Assembly: GCA_030748365.1 (NCBI GenBank)
Contig: JASMME010000064.1
Location: forward strand, 1 to 7,213
Direction of reading: 5' to 3'
Source: Lutibacter sp.
GTDB taxonomy: Bacteria > Bacteroidota > Bacteroidia > Flavobacteriales > Flavobacteriaceae
DNA length: 7,213 nucleotides
Of this stretch, positions 1 to 6,771 are shown piece by piece (position 1 is the stretch's first letter; each line of letters begins with the position of its first letter). The notes beneath the pieces are model-generated. The model was not told the origin of the DNA and made no database searches. It saw nothing but the letters and a program-made list of their open reading frames with translations. Made by a program: the position numbers and the translations under genes.

Positions 1-1727
1 TCCTGATTAAAGAAGTACTGGACAATGCCATTGATGAATTTGTGATGGGCGCTGGTAAGACCATCGAACTTTCGGTGGACGAGGCCCTGGTGACTGTCCG
101 TGACTACGGCCGGGGTATTCCCCTGGGTAAGGTGGTAGACGTGGTCTCCAAAATGAATACTGGGGGTAAGTACGATTCCCGGGCCTTTAAGAAATCCGTC
201 GGTTTGAACGGAGTAGGGACCAAGGCGGTCAATGCCTTGTCTTCCTATTTTAAAGTACAATCCATCCGGGAGGGCCAAACAGTCTTTGCTGAATTTGAGC
301 AAGGGAACATCACCCAGCAGGTAGCACCACAGACTTCTTCCCTCAGAAAAGGAACCAAGGTCTCCTTTGTACCGGACAGCAGCATTTTTACAAAATTTAA
401 GTACCGTGCCGAGTACATTGTAAAGATGGTCAAAAACTATGTTTACCTTAACCCAGGACTGACCCTGGTCTTTAACGGTGAAAAATACATTTCGGAGAAC
501 GGATTAAAAGACTTACTGGAAGAAAACATTGCAGAGGAGAGTATGCTCTTTCCGATCATCCACTTAAAAGCCGAGGATATTGAGGTAGCCATTACCTACA
601 GCAAGGCCCAATACAGCGAAGAATACCATTCCTTTGTCAACGGACAGCACACCACCCAGGGAGGGACCCACCAGAACGCCTTTAGGGAAGCCCTGGTAAA
701 AACCATCAGGGATTTCTTTGGGAAGAATTACGAGGCTTCTGACATCCGGAAATCCATTGTGTCTGCCATCAGTGTCAAGGTCATGGAGCCCGTATTTGAA
801 AGCCAAACCAAGACCAAGCTCGGTTCTACGGAAATGGGCGGCGGCTTGCCAACGGTTCGGACCTTTATCAATGATTTTATCAAGACCCAGCTCGATAATT
901 ACCTGCACAAACATCCAGGTACTGCAGAAAGTATCCAACGGAAGATTCTCCAGGCTGAAAAGGAACGCAAAGACCTTTCAGGAATTCGGAAATTGGCCAG
1001 GGAACGGGCCAAAAAAGCCAGCCTGCACAACAAGAAGCTCCGCGATTGCCGGGTACACCTGAACGACCTAAAAAAAGACAACAGGCTGGACAGCACCCTA
1101 TTTATCACCGAGGGAGATTCCGCGAGTGGTTCCATTACCAAATCTAGGAATGTCAACACCCAGGCGGTCTTTAGTTTACGGGGAAAACCCCTGAATTCTT
1201 ACAATATGAGTAAGAAGATCGTTTATGAGAACGAGGAATTCAATCTCTTACAGGCGGCCCTTAACATCGAAGAAGGCCTTGAGAACCTGCGCTATAATAA
1301 TATTGTCATTGCCACGGATGCCGATGTAGACGGTATGCATATCCGCCTGCTACTCATTACCTTCTTCTTACAGTTCTTTCCGGAGTTGATCAAAGAAGGG
1401 CATCTCTATATCCTGGAAACCCCCTTGTTTAGGGTCCGTGACAAGAAACAGACCTTTTATTGCTATTCGGAAGAGGAAAAACGCCAAGCAATAACAAGTC
1501 TTAAGGGCAAGCCGGAGATTACCCGATTTAAAGGTTTGGGAGAAATATCCCCCGATGAGTTTATCCATTTTATCGGTGACGATATCCGACTCGACCCGGT
1601 TATGCTCGACCGGGAAACCCCGATCGAACGCATGCTGGCATTTTATATGGGTAAGAATACCCCCGATCGCCAGAAATTTATCATTGAAAACCTGAAAGTA
1701 GAACTCGATCTCGTAGAAGAAGCCTAA
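1..1727 (+). CDS. parE: DNA topoisomerase IV subunit B, ParE (5' end missing)
   Basis: ATPase subunit of topoisomerase IV; it captures a DNA segment on ATP binding and works with ParC to decatenate and relax the chromosome. The reading frame is open from the left edge (first full codon at 3), giving 574 visible residues of the roughly 620 usual for Bacteroidetes ParE, so about 45-50 N-terminal residues lie outside; the GTG at 42 and ATG at 45 are internal. GHKL ATPase motifs seen in order: N-box [10 protein letters not shown] (catalytic Glu codon 12-14, Mg-binding Asn 24-26), DYGRGIP, and [14 protein letters not shown]. The transducer QTKTKLG follows (Lys codon 810). The TOPRIM domain shows [11 protein letters not shown] (Glu codon 1110), RGKPLN and [10 protein letters not shown] (first Asp codon 1317), and [13 protein letters not shown] lies near 1524. 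All catalytic residues in view are intact. GyrB is the alternative, but the partner gene one base downstream is ParC-like, and the flavobacterial ParE phrase [11 protein letters not shown] supports ParE. The stop is TAA at 1725-1727. Confidence 0.96.
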   Translation, partial: LIKEVLDNAIDEFVMGAGKTIELSVDEALVTVRDYGRGIPLGKVVDVVSKMNTGGKYDSRAFKKSVGLNGVGTKAVNALSSYFKVQSIREGQTVFAEFEQGNITQQVAPQTSSLRKGTKVSFVPDSSIFTKFKYRAEYIVKMVKNYVYLNPGLTLVFNGEKYISENGLKDLLEENIAEESMLFPIIHLKAEDIEVAITYSKAQYSEEYHSFVNGQHTTQGGTHQNAFREALVKTIRDFFGKNYEASDIRKSIVSAISVKVMEPVFESQTKTKLGSTEMGGGLPTVRTFINDFIKTQLDNYLHKHPGTAESIQRKILQAEKERKDLSGIRKLARERAKKASLHNKKLRDCRVHLNDLKKDNRLDSTLFITEGDSASGSITKSRNVNTQAVFSLRGKPLNSYNMSKKIVYENEEFNLLQAALNIEEGLENLRYNNIVIATDADVDGMHIRLLLITFFLQFFPELIKEGHLYILETPLFRVRDKKQTFYCYSEEEKRQAITSLKGKPEITRFKGLGEISPDEFIHFIGDDIRLDPVMLDRETPIERMLAFYMGKNTPDRQKFIIENLKVELDLVEEA

Positions 1728-1728
1728 G

Positions 1729-4326
1729 ATGCAAGAAGAACACCAAGCCCCACTTAGCGAAAAGCCCGGAAACCAGGAAACCATTACCAAGGTAACAGGG
1801 ATGTACCAGGACTGGTTCCTCGACTATGCCTCCTATGTCATACTGGAACGGGCAGTACCAGCCATCAAAGACGGCTTTAAGCCCGTACAACGCCGTATAC
1901 TGCACGCCATGAAAGACCTAGATGACGGCCGCTATAACAAGGTGGCCAATATCGTTGGGCATACCATGCAGTACCATCCGCATGGAGATGCTTCCATTGC
2001 CGATGCCATGGTGCAGGTTGGTCAAAAGGAACTGCTAATCGATATGCAAGGAAACTGGGGGAACATTCTGACCGGTGACCGGGCAGCGGCTTCCCGTTAT
2101 ATAGAAGCCCGTTTGTCAACCTTTGCCCTTGAGGTAGTCTTCAATCCCAAAACGACGGAATGGCAGGCCTCCTATGACGGCCGGAAAAAAGAACCGGTAG
2201 ACCTTCCGGTAAAATTCCCTATGCTGCTCGCACAGGGTGCTGAGGGGATCGCTGTAGGCCTCTCTACCAAGATATTACCCCATAATTTTAACGAGCTCAT
2301 CGATGCTTCTATCAAATACCTTCGGGGTCGTAGTTTTAGCCTGGTACCGGATTTTCTAACAGGTGGTATCGCCGATTTTACAGCCTATAATGATGGCAAA
2401 AGAGGGGGTAGGATACGGGTAAGGGCCAAGATTGCCCAACTGGATAAAAAGACGCTGGTCATCAACGAGATTCCTTATGGGACGAATACATCTTCCCTGA
2501 TTGATTCCATCCTAAAAGCCAATGACAAAGGAAAGATTAAGATCCGTCAAATAGAAGACAATACTGCTGCCAATGTAGAAATCCTGGTGCATTTGCCTAA
2601 CGGTATTTCTCCCGACAAAACCATCGATGCCCTATACGCGTTTACCAACTGTGAAAATTCTATAGCCCCCTTGTGTTGTGTGATTGAAGACAACAAACCC
2701 GTATTTATGGGGGTGTCCGATATTTTAAAACAATCGACCGATCATACCGTTGCCCTGTTAAAGCAAGAACTGGAGATTCAGTTAAACGAATTGGAGGAAC
2801 AGTGGCATTTTGCCTCTTTGGAGCGAATTTTTATCGAGCACCGTATTTACCGTGATATTGAAGAGGAAAACACCTGGGAAGGTGTACTCTCTGCCATAGC
2901 CAAAGGATTGGCCCTTTATACTGCACACCTGCGGCGCCCGGTGACTGCTGAGGACATTGTCCGCCTGACAGAGATCCGGATTAAAAAGATTTCCAAATTT
3001 GACCTTGACAAGGCCCGGCAGTTTATAGAAAGCTTGGAGGACAAGATCGCCCAGGTTAAGGATCACCTAAACAACCTGATCAGCTATGCGATCGATTATT
3101 TTAAAACCCTAAAAAAGAAATACGGAAAAGACAAAGCGCGTAAAACAGAGATTCAGCTGTTTGATGACATCGTAGCCACCAAGGTGGTCATGCGCAACGC
3201 CAAATTGTATGTAAACAGGGCCGAAGGTTTTGTGGGCACCTCCCTAAAACGCGATGAATACGTAGCAGACTGTGCGGATATCGATGATCTTATCATCTTT
3301 AGAAAAGATGGCACCATGATGATTACCCGGGTAGGCAGCAAGACTTTTGTGGGTAAAAATATCATCCACGTAGCGGTATTTAAGAAACGTGACAAACGAA
3401 CTGTTTACAATATGATCTACCGCGATGGACGCAGTGGACCCAGTTATATGAAACGCTTTCATGTGACCGGAGTTACCCGTGACAAGGCATACGACTTGTG
3501 TAATGGCAACAAGGGCTCTGTTATCCATTATTTTACGTCCAATCCAAATGGAGAAGCGGAAACGGTTACCGTAAACCTGCGTGCGGTGGGCAGTATTAAA
3601 AAACTTAAGTGGGACCTTGATTTTTCTGCCCTGGCCATTAAGGGCCGCGGGGTCCGGGGCAATACCGTGACCAAAATGTCGGTTAAGAGCATTGTACTGA
3701 AAACAGCGGGGGTTTCAACCCTCAAACCCCGGAAAATCTGGTTTGACGATACTGTACAACGACTGAACGCAGATGAACGCGGAGAATTACTCGGAGAATT
3801 TAAGGCAGAAGACCGGCTGTTAGTCATTAATCAAAAAGGACTGGTAAAGACCCTCAAACCCGAACTGTCCATCCATTTTGATAAGGACATGATTGTATTG
3901 GAAAAATGGGTCCCCGCCAAGCCCATTTCAGCCATCTATTACGACGGTGAAAAAGAACGCTATTATATCAAGCGCTTTATGATCGACCATCCAAACAGGG
4001 AAGAGCTGTTTATTTCAGACCACCCAAAGTCTTTACTGCAACTGGTAGCCACCGATTACCGTCCGATGGTGGAGGTGGTCTTTTCCAAACGGAGTATAGA
4101 AAATAGGATCGTAAATCTCGAAGAATTTATCACTGTCAAAGGCATCAAGGCCCTCGGAAACCAGCTGACCACTGAAAAAATCCGTCAGGTGAACTACCTA
4201 GAGCCCCTACCTTATGAGCCACCAGTGATAGAAGCGGTAGAAGTGAATGAAGAAGAGGTCATAAAGCATACTGACTTGCCCACAGACAGCGTGGAGGAAG
4301 CGGAAGGCCAAACAACCTTATTCTAA
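1729..4326 (+). CDS. parC: DNA topoisomerase IV subunit A, ParC
   Basis: DNA breakage-reunion subunit of topoisomerase IV, 865 residues, the normal size for Bacteroidetes ParC. The N-terminal winged-helix/tower region (about residues 25-480) shows DYASYVILERAVPAIKDGFKP, then YHPHGDAS (82-89), GNWGN and ASRYIEARL, with the catalytic Tyr124 preceded by Arg123. Ile182 in GLSTKILPHN matches the isoleucine that intercalates to bend DNA in this family. A coiled-coil stretch (KARQFIESLEDKIAQVKDHL) precedes the C-terminal domain. The C-terminal half (about 490-820) is a GyrA/ParC-type beta-pinwheel without a true QRRGG(K/R)G box, which argues for ParC over GyrA. It has only a loose KGRGVRGN at 638-645. 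An acidic tail ends in QTTLF. The ATG at 1729 is one base after the parE stop, implying translational coupling, and no strong Shine-Dalgarno is visible. The residue at the quinolone-contacting Ser80 position of E. coli ParC is Ala88. Confidence 0.96.
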   Translation: MQEEHQAPLSEKPGNQETITKVTGMYQDWFLDYASYVILERAVPAIKDGFKPVQRRILHAMKDLDDGRYNKVANIVGHTMQYHPHGDASIADAMVQVGQKELLIDMQGNWGNILTGDRAAASRYIEARLSTFALEVVFNPKTTEWQASYDGRKKEPVDLPVKFPMLLAQGAEGIAVGLSTKILPHNFNELIDASIKYLRGRSFSLVPDFLTGGIADFTAYNDGKRGGRIRVRAKIAQLDKKTLVINEIPYGTNTSSLIDSILKANDKGKIKIRQIEDNTAANVEILVHLPNGISPDKTIDALYAFTNCENSIAPLCCVIEDNKPVFMGVSDILKQSTDHTVALLKQELEIQLNELEEQWHFASLERIFIEHRIYRDIEEENTWEGVLSAIAKGLALYTAHLRRPVTAEDIVRLTEIRIKKISKFDLDKARQFIESLEDKIAQVKDHLNNLISYAIDYFKTLKKKYGKDKARKTEIQLFDDIVATKVVMRNAKLYVNRAEGFVGTSLKRDEYVADCADIDDLIIFRKDGTMMITRVGSKTFVGKNIIHVAVFKKRDKRTVYNMIYRDGRSGPSYMKRFHVTGVTRDKAYDLCNGNKGSVIHYFTSNPNGEAETVTVNLRAVGSIKKLKWDLDFSALAIKGRGVRGNTVTKMSVKSIVLKTAGVSTLKPRKIWFDDTVQRLNADERGELLGEFKAEDRLLVINQKGLVKTLKPELSIHFDKDMIVLEKWVPAKPISAIYYDGEKERYYIKRFMIDHPNREELFISDHPKSLLQLVATDYRPMVEVVFSKRSIENRIVNLEEFITVKGIKALGNQLTTEKIRQVNYLEPLPYEPPVIEAVEVNEEEVIKHTDLPTDSVEEAEGQTTLF

Positions 4327-4341
4327 CAATAACAACCTAGC

Positions 4342-5229
4342 ATGACATACCTGTTTAGCATACCACCCCTTGATAACAGCAGAAACATCGGTTTGTTTAT
4401 ACTGTCGGTTATGCTTATCAGCTTGTTGCTTTCACGGGTGGTACGGTTTGTACTCATTCTATACCTAAAAAAAGCCAAGGGAGCTCCTTATACCCGTACC
4501 AGTGCTCATTTTTTAAAGAACTCTGTCAAATTTATCATTACGGTGATGGCCCTGGTATGCATCATCCTGGTTGTGCCGGTCTTTAGAAACAAGGCTACCC
4601 TGATTTTTTCAGGGGCTGGTATTTTGGCAGCCATCGTTGGTTTTGCCGCCCAGGCAGCCATTTCAAACCTGATTGCAGGAGCCTTTATTGTCCTGTTTAA
4701 GCCGTTTAGGGTCGGGGATTATATCAGATTGGACCAGGAAAGAGCGGGCATCGTAGAAGACATCAACCTACGGCATACCATCATCAACAATTTTGAAAAC
4801 AAACGACTGATTATCCCTAACTCGATTATCAGTACTGAATCGGTACTCAACCACAGTATCGAAGATTCTCATATCCTCAGTTTTAACAATTTCTACCTAG
4901 GGATGTATGCCGATATCGATCGGGCAAGGGCCATTATCATTGAAGAGGCTGAGAAAATTGAGCACATCATCGAAAACAGGCGGCCGAACCATATTTTTGA
5001 TAAAAACGAAAAATTGGTGGTCAGGACGGTGGGCATTAAAAATAACATCGTGCATATTAGGGCCTATACTTGGATCAGTAATCCGTCTCTTGAGTTTAAG
5101 GTAAAGGCCATTTTAAGAGAAGCCGTACACAAACGTTTTGTCAAGGAACGGATAGACTTCCCACTGAATATGAACCTGATTATTCCTGCTTCTGATCATT
5201 CAAGCCATTCAAAAAAAGTTAATTCGTAG
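4342..5229 (+). CDS. MscS-family small-conductance mechanosensitive channel
   Basis: Inner-membrane channel that opens under membrane tension to release solutes during hypo-osmotic shock (family knowledge). At 295 residues it matches a minimal three-helix MscS (E. coli MscS is 286). Hydrophobic helices lie at about 15-41, 59-81 and 86-118. The last is the Gly/Ala-rich pore helix, GAGILAAIVGFAAQAAISNL, which runs into the family signature FKPFRVGDYI (119-128). A beta-domain follows with VEDINLRHTIINNFENKRLIIPNS (read in two parts, 138-150 and 151-161), typical of the MscS middle domain, and then an alpha/beta C-terminal domain (about 175-280). The ATG at 4342 lies 15 bases after the parC stop in A-rich DNA, so it is probably the last gene of a parE-parC-mscS transcript. 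No functional link to topoisomerase IV is implied. Its last 34 bases overlap the 3' end of the minus-strand gene. Which MscS paralogue it is cannot be told. Confidence 0.93.
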   Translation: MTYLFSIPPLDNSRNIGLFILSVMLISLLLSRVVRFVLILYLKKAKGAPYTRTSAHFLKNSVKFIITVMALVCIILVVPVFRNKATLIFSGAGILAAIVGFAAQAAISNLIAGAFIVLFKPFRVGDYIRLDQERAGIVEDINLRHTIINNFENKRLIIPNSIISTESVLNHSIEDSHILSFNNFYLGMYADIDRARAIIIEEAEKIEHIIENRRPNHIFDKNEKLVVRTVGIKNNIVHIRAYTWISNPSLEFKVKAILREAVHKRFVKERIDFPLNMNLIIPASDHSSHSKKVNS

Positions 5230-6323
5230 TCTGTCAGCAGGGTTGGATGGGCAATCTTGATAAGGTCCTTCAATACCAGGTCGGGTCGGGTAGGGGCCAG
5301 CTCAAAATAAATCAATCCACCGGTCGCCCCCCGCTTGTTGACAAAAGAATAGACCTTTTTATCGCGAAACGCTTTGAATTCTCCATACAATTCATGGCTG
5401 TTTTCTATGGCAGACAGGCTTCCGTGAAAACTAGGAGAAATCCACAGGTCGGCCATGGCACCCCGATCGATTACCTGTTCAATGTTTAAGGTCAAACTCC
5501 CTTTACCACGGCTGTGTTTCCACAGGTAATTCATATGGGCATCTTTTAGAAAGCTGGCTTCAAAACTCTCACCAGCCGGTAGGTGCCAACTATCCTTAAA
5601 AAGCCCTCCAGACAATACGCTGGGTTTGTTGACTGTGGCGGCGGCCAAGGCTTTTGCTGAAAGGTACTCCTGTTCGATCTGTCTGAAAATACTGTCTGCT
5701 TCTTTTTCTTTGTCGAATAGGACGCCAAAGAAGCGAATCCATTCTGCACGGCCTAGGGGTGTTTCCTCCAACCAATCATTGTTGATAAGCACCGGGATGC
5801 CGGTATTCCGGATGATAGAGAACAAATGCTTATTTCCCTGGATGGAAAAACCGACCATTACATCGGGTTTTAGCGCCAGCAAACTTTCCGTGTTGATATG
5901 CTCTTCATGCCCCAGGTCAGTTACCCAGCCTTGGTCTATCCTTTTTCGGGTCTTTTCCGAAGAAACATAGTCTGTATTCGGAAAGCCCACCAACCGATCT
6001 TCTACGCCCAGTAGTTCCAACATGGCAATATGGGTGGTACTGCTGACAACGATGGATTTGACCGGGGTTTGCAAAGCGTCATGGGTGTTGTTAGTATCGG
6101 TTGATAGCAGGAGTTCCTGTGGGGCTGCTCCTTGTTGATAGAGCCGTAATAACCGCGCGCTAGTGGCCCCCTCCGGACGCAGGATATCAAAACCTTTGGC
6201 ATAGCTGGGTGTATAGGCAGGTACCAACTTACTTGGACCCTCTTTTTCGGGGGCCTGTTTGCAGGCAAGGAAAAGTGACGAGAGGGTTAAGAGCAGTAGA
6301 AAGGCGTAATAACGGGTAGACAT
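5196..6323 (-). CDS. btuF: BtuF-like corrinoid-binding lipoprotein (ABC transporter solute-binding protein)
   Basis: Periplasmic binding protein of the Fe-siderophore/vitamin B12 type (helical-backbone class, periplasmic-binding-protein-2 family), 375 residues. The N-terminus is a lipoprotein signal: basic start, hydrophobic core at 6-20 and lipobox LFLAC with Cys21 as the lipidated residue. No Asp/Glu cluster follows the Cys, so I see no surface-export signal, and a membrane-anchored periplasmic location is most likely. A YAKGFDI motif (41-47) and linker precede the first lobe, which starts near 88 with VKSIVVSSTTHIAMLELLGV and continues through LVGFPNTDYV, NTESLLALKPDVMVGF (144-159) and GIPVLINNDW. 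The second lobe begins near 234 and ends with PTRPDLVLKDLIKIAHP. Cobalamin is inferred as substrate from the divergent riboswitch-controlled BtuB-type receptor; a heme or siderophore protein of the same family is the alternative. The partner permease and ATPase genes are not in the window. The ATG at 6323-6321 has no Shine-Dalgarno, but it places the signal peptide correctly. Confidence 0.88.
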   Translation of the reverse strand: MSTRYYAFLLLLTLSSLFLACKQAPEKEGPSKLVPAYTPSYAKGFDILRPEGATSARLLRLYQQGAAPQELLLSTDTNNTHDALQTPVKSIVVSSTTHIAMLELLGVEDRLVGFPNTDYVSSEKTRKRIDQGWVTDLGHEEHINTESLLALKPDVMVGFSIQGNKHLFSIIRNTGIPVLINNDWLEETPLGRAEWIRFFGVLFDKEKEADSIFRQIEQEYLSAKALAAATVNKPSVLSGGLFKDSWHLPAGESFEASFLKDAHMNYLWKHSRGKGSLTLNIEQVIDRGAMADLWISPSFHGSLSAIENSHELYGEFKAFRDKKVYSFVNKRGATGGLIYFELAPTRPDLVLKDLIKIAHPTLLTDYELTFFEWLE

Positions 6324-6367
6324 ATGCGATTGGCCAGGATTTATATACGGTTTTATCTATGGGTTTC

Positions 6368-6418
6368 AGGGAATAGTTAGCCGGAGACATTCCCTTAAAA
6401 AGCGCTTGCCTGTCGGCT
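6368..6418 (-). promoter_or_regulatory. Possible structured 5' leader of btuF (interlocked stems)
   Basis: On the minus strand, in the presumed untranslated leader of the binding-protein gene, AGGGAAT (6395-6389) can pair with ATTCCCT (6374-6368) as a perfect 7-bp stem with a 14-base loop. Within that loop CGGCT (6383-6379) can pair with AGCCG (6418-6414), outside the stem. The two pairings interlock as in an H-type pseudoknot, with linkers of 18, 5 and 4 bases. The pairings are seen directly; function is inferred. It does not contain the cobalamin riboswitch core or B12 box. The 5-bp stem could be chance. Confidence 0.3.
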
Positions 6419-6440
6419 GTTTTTGATAAAAAAATTTCTG

Positions 6441-6448
6441 TAAATATA
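6441..6448 (-). promoter_or_regulatory. Candidate -7 element for btuF
   Basis: Read on the minus strand this is TATATTTA, seven of eight matches to the Bacteroidetes -7 consensus TAnnTTTG. It would start a transcript near 6436, leaving a leader of about 110 bases before the ATG at 6323. No matching -33 TTG element is seen at the usual distance, and the surroundings are AT-rich, so a chance match is quite possible. Confidence 0.3.
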
Positions 6449-6481
6449 GCTAAAAAAATACCTGTTTGTCTTATTATTAAG

Positions 6482-6489
6482 TATATTTG
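6482..6489 (+). promoter_or_regulatory. Candidate -7 promoter element for the riboswitch-btuB transcript
   Basis: TATATTTG is a perfect match to the Bacteroidetes primary-sigma -7 consensus TAnnTTTG. It ends five bases before the first base of the riboswitch P1 stem, exactly where a start site would let the transcript begin with the aptamer. A TTTG at 6465-6468 could serve as the upstream element, but the gap of 13 bases is shorter than the usual 17-23, so the -33 part is unclear. Confidence 0.6.
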
Positions 6490-6494
6490 CTTAC

Positions 6495-6680
6495 TGATTG
6501 ACGGTTACGGTCTGTACCCCGTACAGAGTGTATTAAAAGGGAATTCGGTTGAAATCCGAAGCTGTTCCCGCAACTGTAAGCTACGCCATGTTTTTGGTGA
6601 TTGTCAGACTGCGAAAGCCACTGTTTAATTAAATGGGAAGGCACTGACAATACGCAAGCCAGGAGACCTGCCTCCAATCA
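6495..6680 (+). promoter_or_regulatory. Cobalamin riboswitch aptamer
   Basis: RNA aptamer that binds a cobalamin and lowers expression of the downstream receptor gene. Several hallmark blocks are present in order. P1 is formed by TGATTG (6495-6500) with CAATCA (6675-6680). A hairpin TCTGTAC/GTACAGA spans 6511-6527. The core TTAAAAGGGAA is at 6533-6543, with stems GGGAA:TTCCC (6539-6543 with 6565-6569) and TTCGG:CCGAA (6544-6548 with 6556-6560). CCCGCAACTGTA follows at 6567-6578. A peripheral arm is closed by TTGTCAG:CTGACAA (6601-6607 with 6644-6650) and contains GCCACTG and TGGGAAGGC. The B12 box AGCCAGGAGACCTGCC is at 6657-6672, an exact match to its usual form. Whether adenosyl-, methyl- or hydroxocobalamin is preferred cannot be judged. 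The aptamer lies in the leader of the BtuB-type gene at 6772. Confidence 0.95.
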
Positions 6681-6771
6681 CAATCGTTCAAACTTTCGGG
6701 ACTGAGGTTTGGGTATGGTTTTTCTGTACTTGATACTACCGGATATTATTTAATGTAAACAATCAAAAAAC
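6681..6771 (+). promoter_or_regulatory. Riboswitch expression platform / btuB leader
   Basis: This is the stretch between the aptamer and the receptor start codon. CAAACTT (6689-6695) pairs with AGGTTTG (6705-6711), with one G-U pair, enclosing a 9-base loop (6696-6704) that contains CGGGA. That loop is complementary to TCCCG at 6566-6570 in the aptamer core. It probably corresponds to the P13 hairpin that docks onto cobalamin aptamers. No strong GC hairpin followed directly by a U-run is seen, although TTTTT occurs at 6719-6723, so translational control is more likely than termination. The start codon sits in A-rich DNA without a Shine-Dalgarno. Confidence 0.5.

Noticed and set aside
42..47. 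GTG-ATG as a possible parE start
   Set aside because: The frame continues upstream to the edge and encodes [13 protein letters not shown], including the ATPase catalytic Glu and Asn, so the true start lies outside the window.
564..938. Antisense open frame inside parE, and similar ones in parC and btuF
   Set aside because: They lie within strongly conserved genes in other frames and their translations show no recognisable domain; they are shadows.
6333..6340. GGCCAGGA near the btuF start, partly like the B12 box
   Set aside because: It matches only half of the box and on the wrong strand for btuF, and none of the other aptamer blocks surround it.
6400..6407. AAGCGCTT palindrome as an operator
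   Set aside because: Eight bases is too short to support a regulator site without repeats or comparative data.
6379..6424. AGCCG...CGGCT followed by GTTTTT on the + strand, a terminator-like pattern
   Set aside because: The stem is only 5 bp with a loop of about 30 bases, and no + strand gene ends upstream of it.
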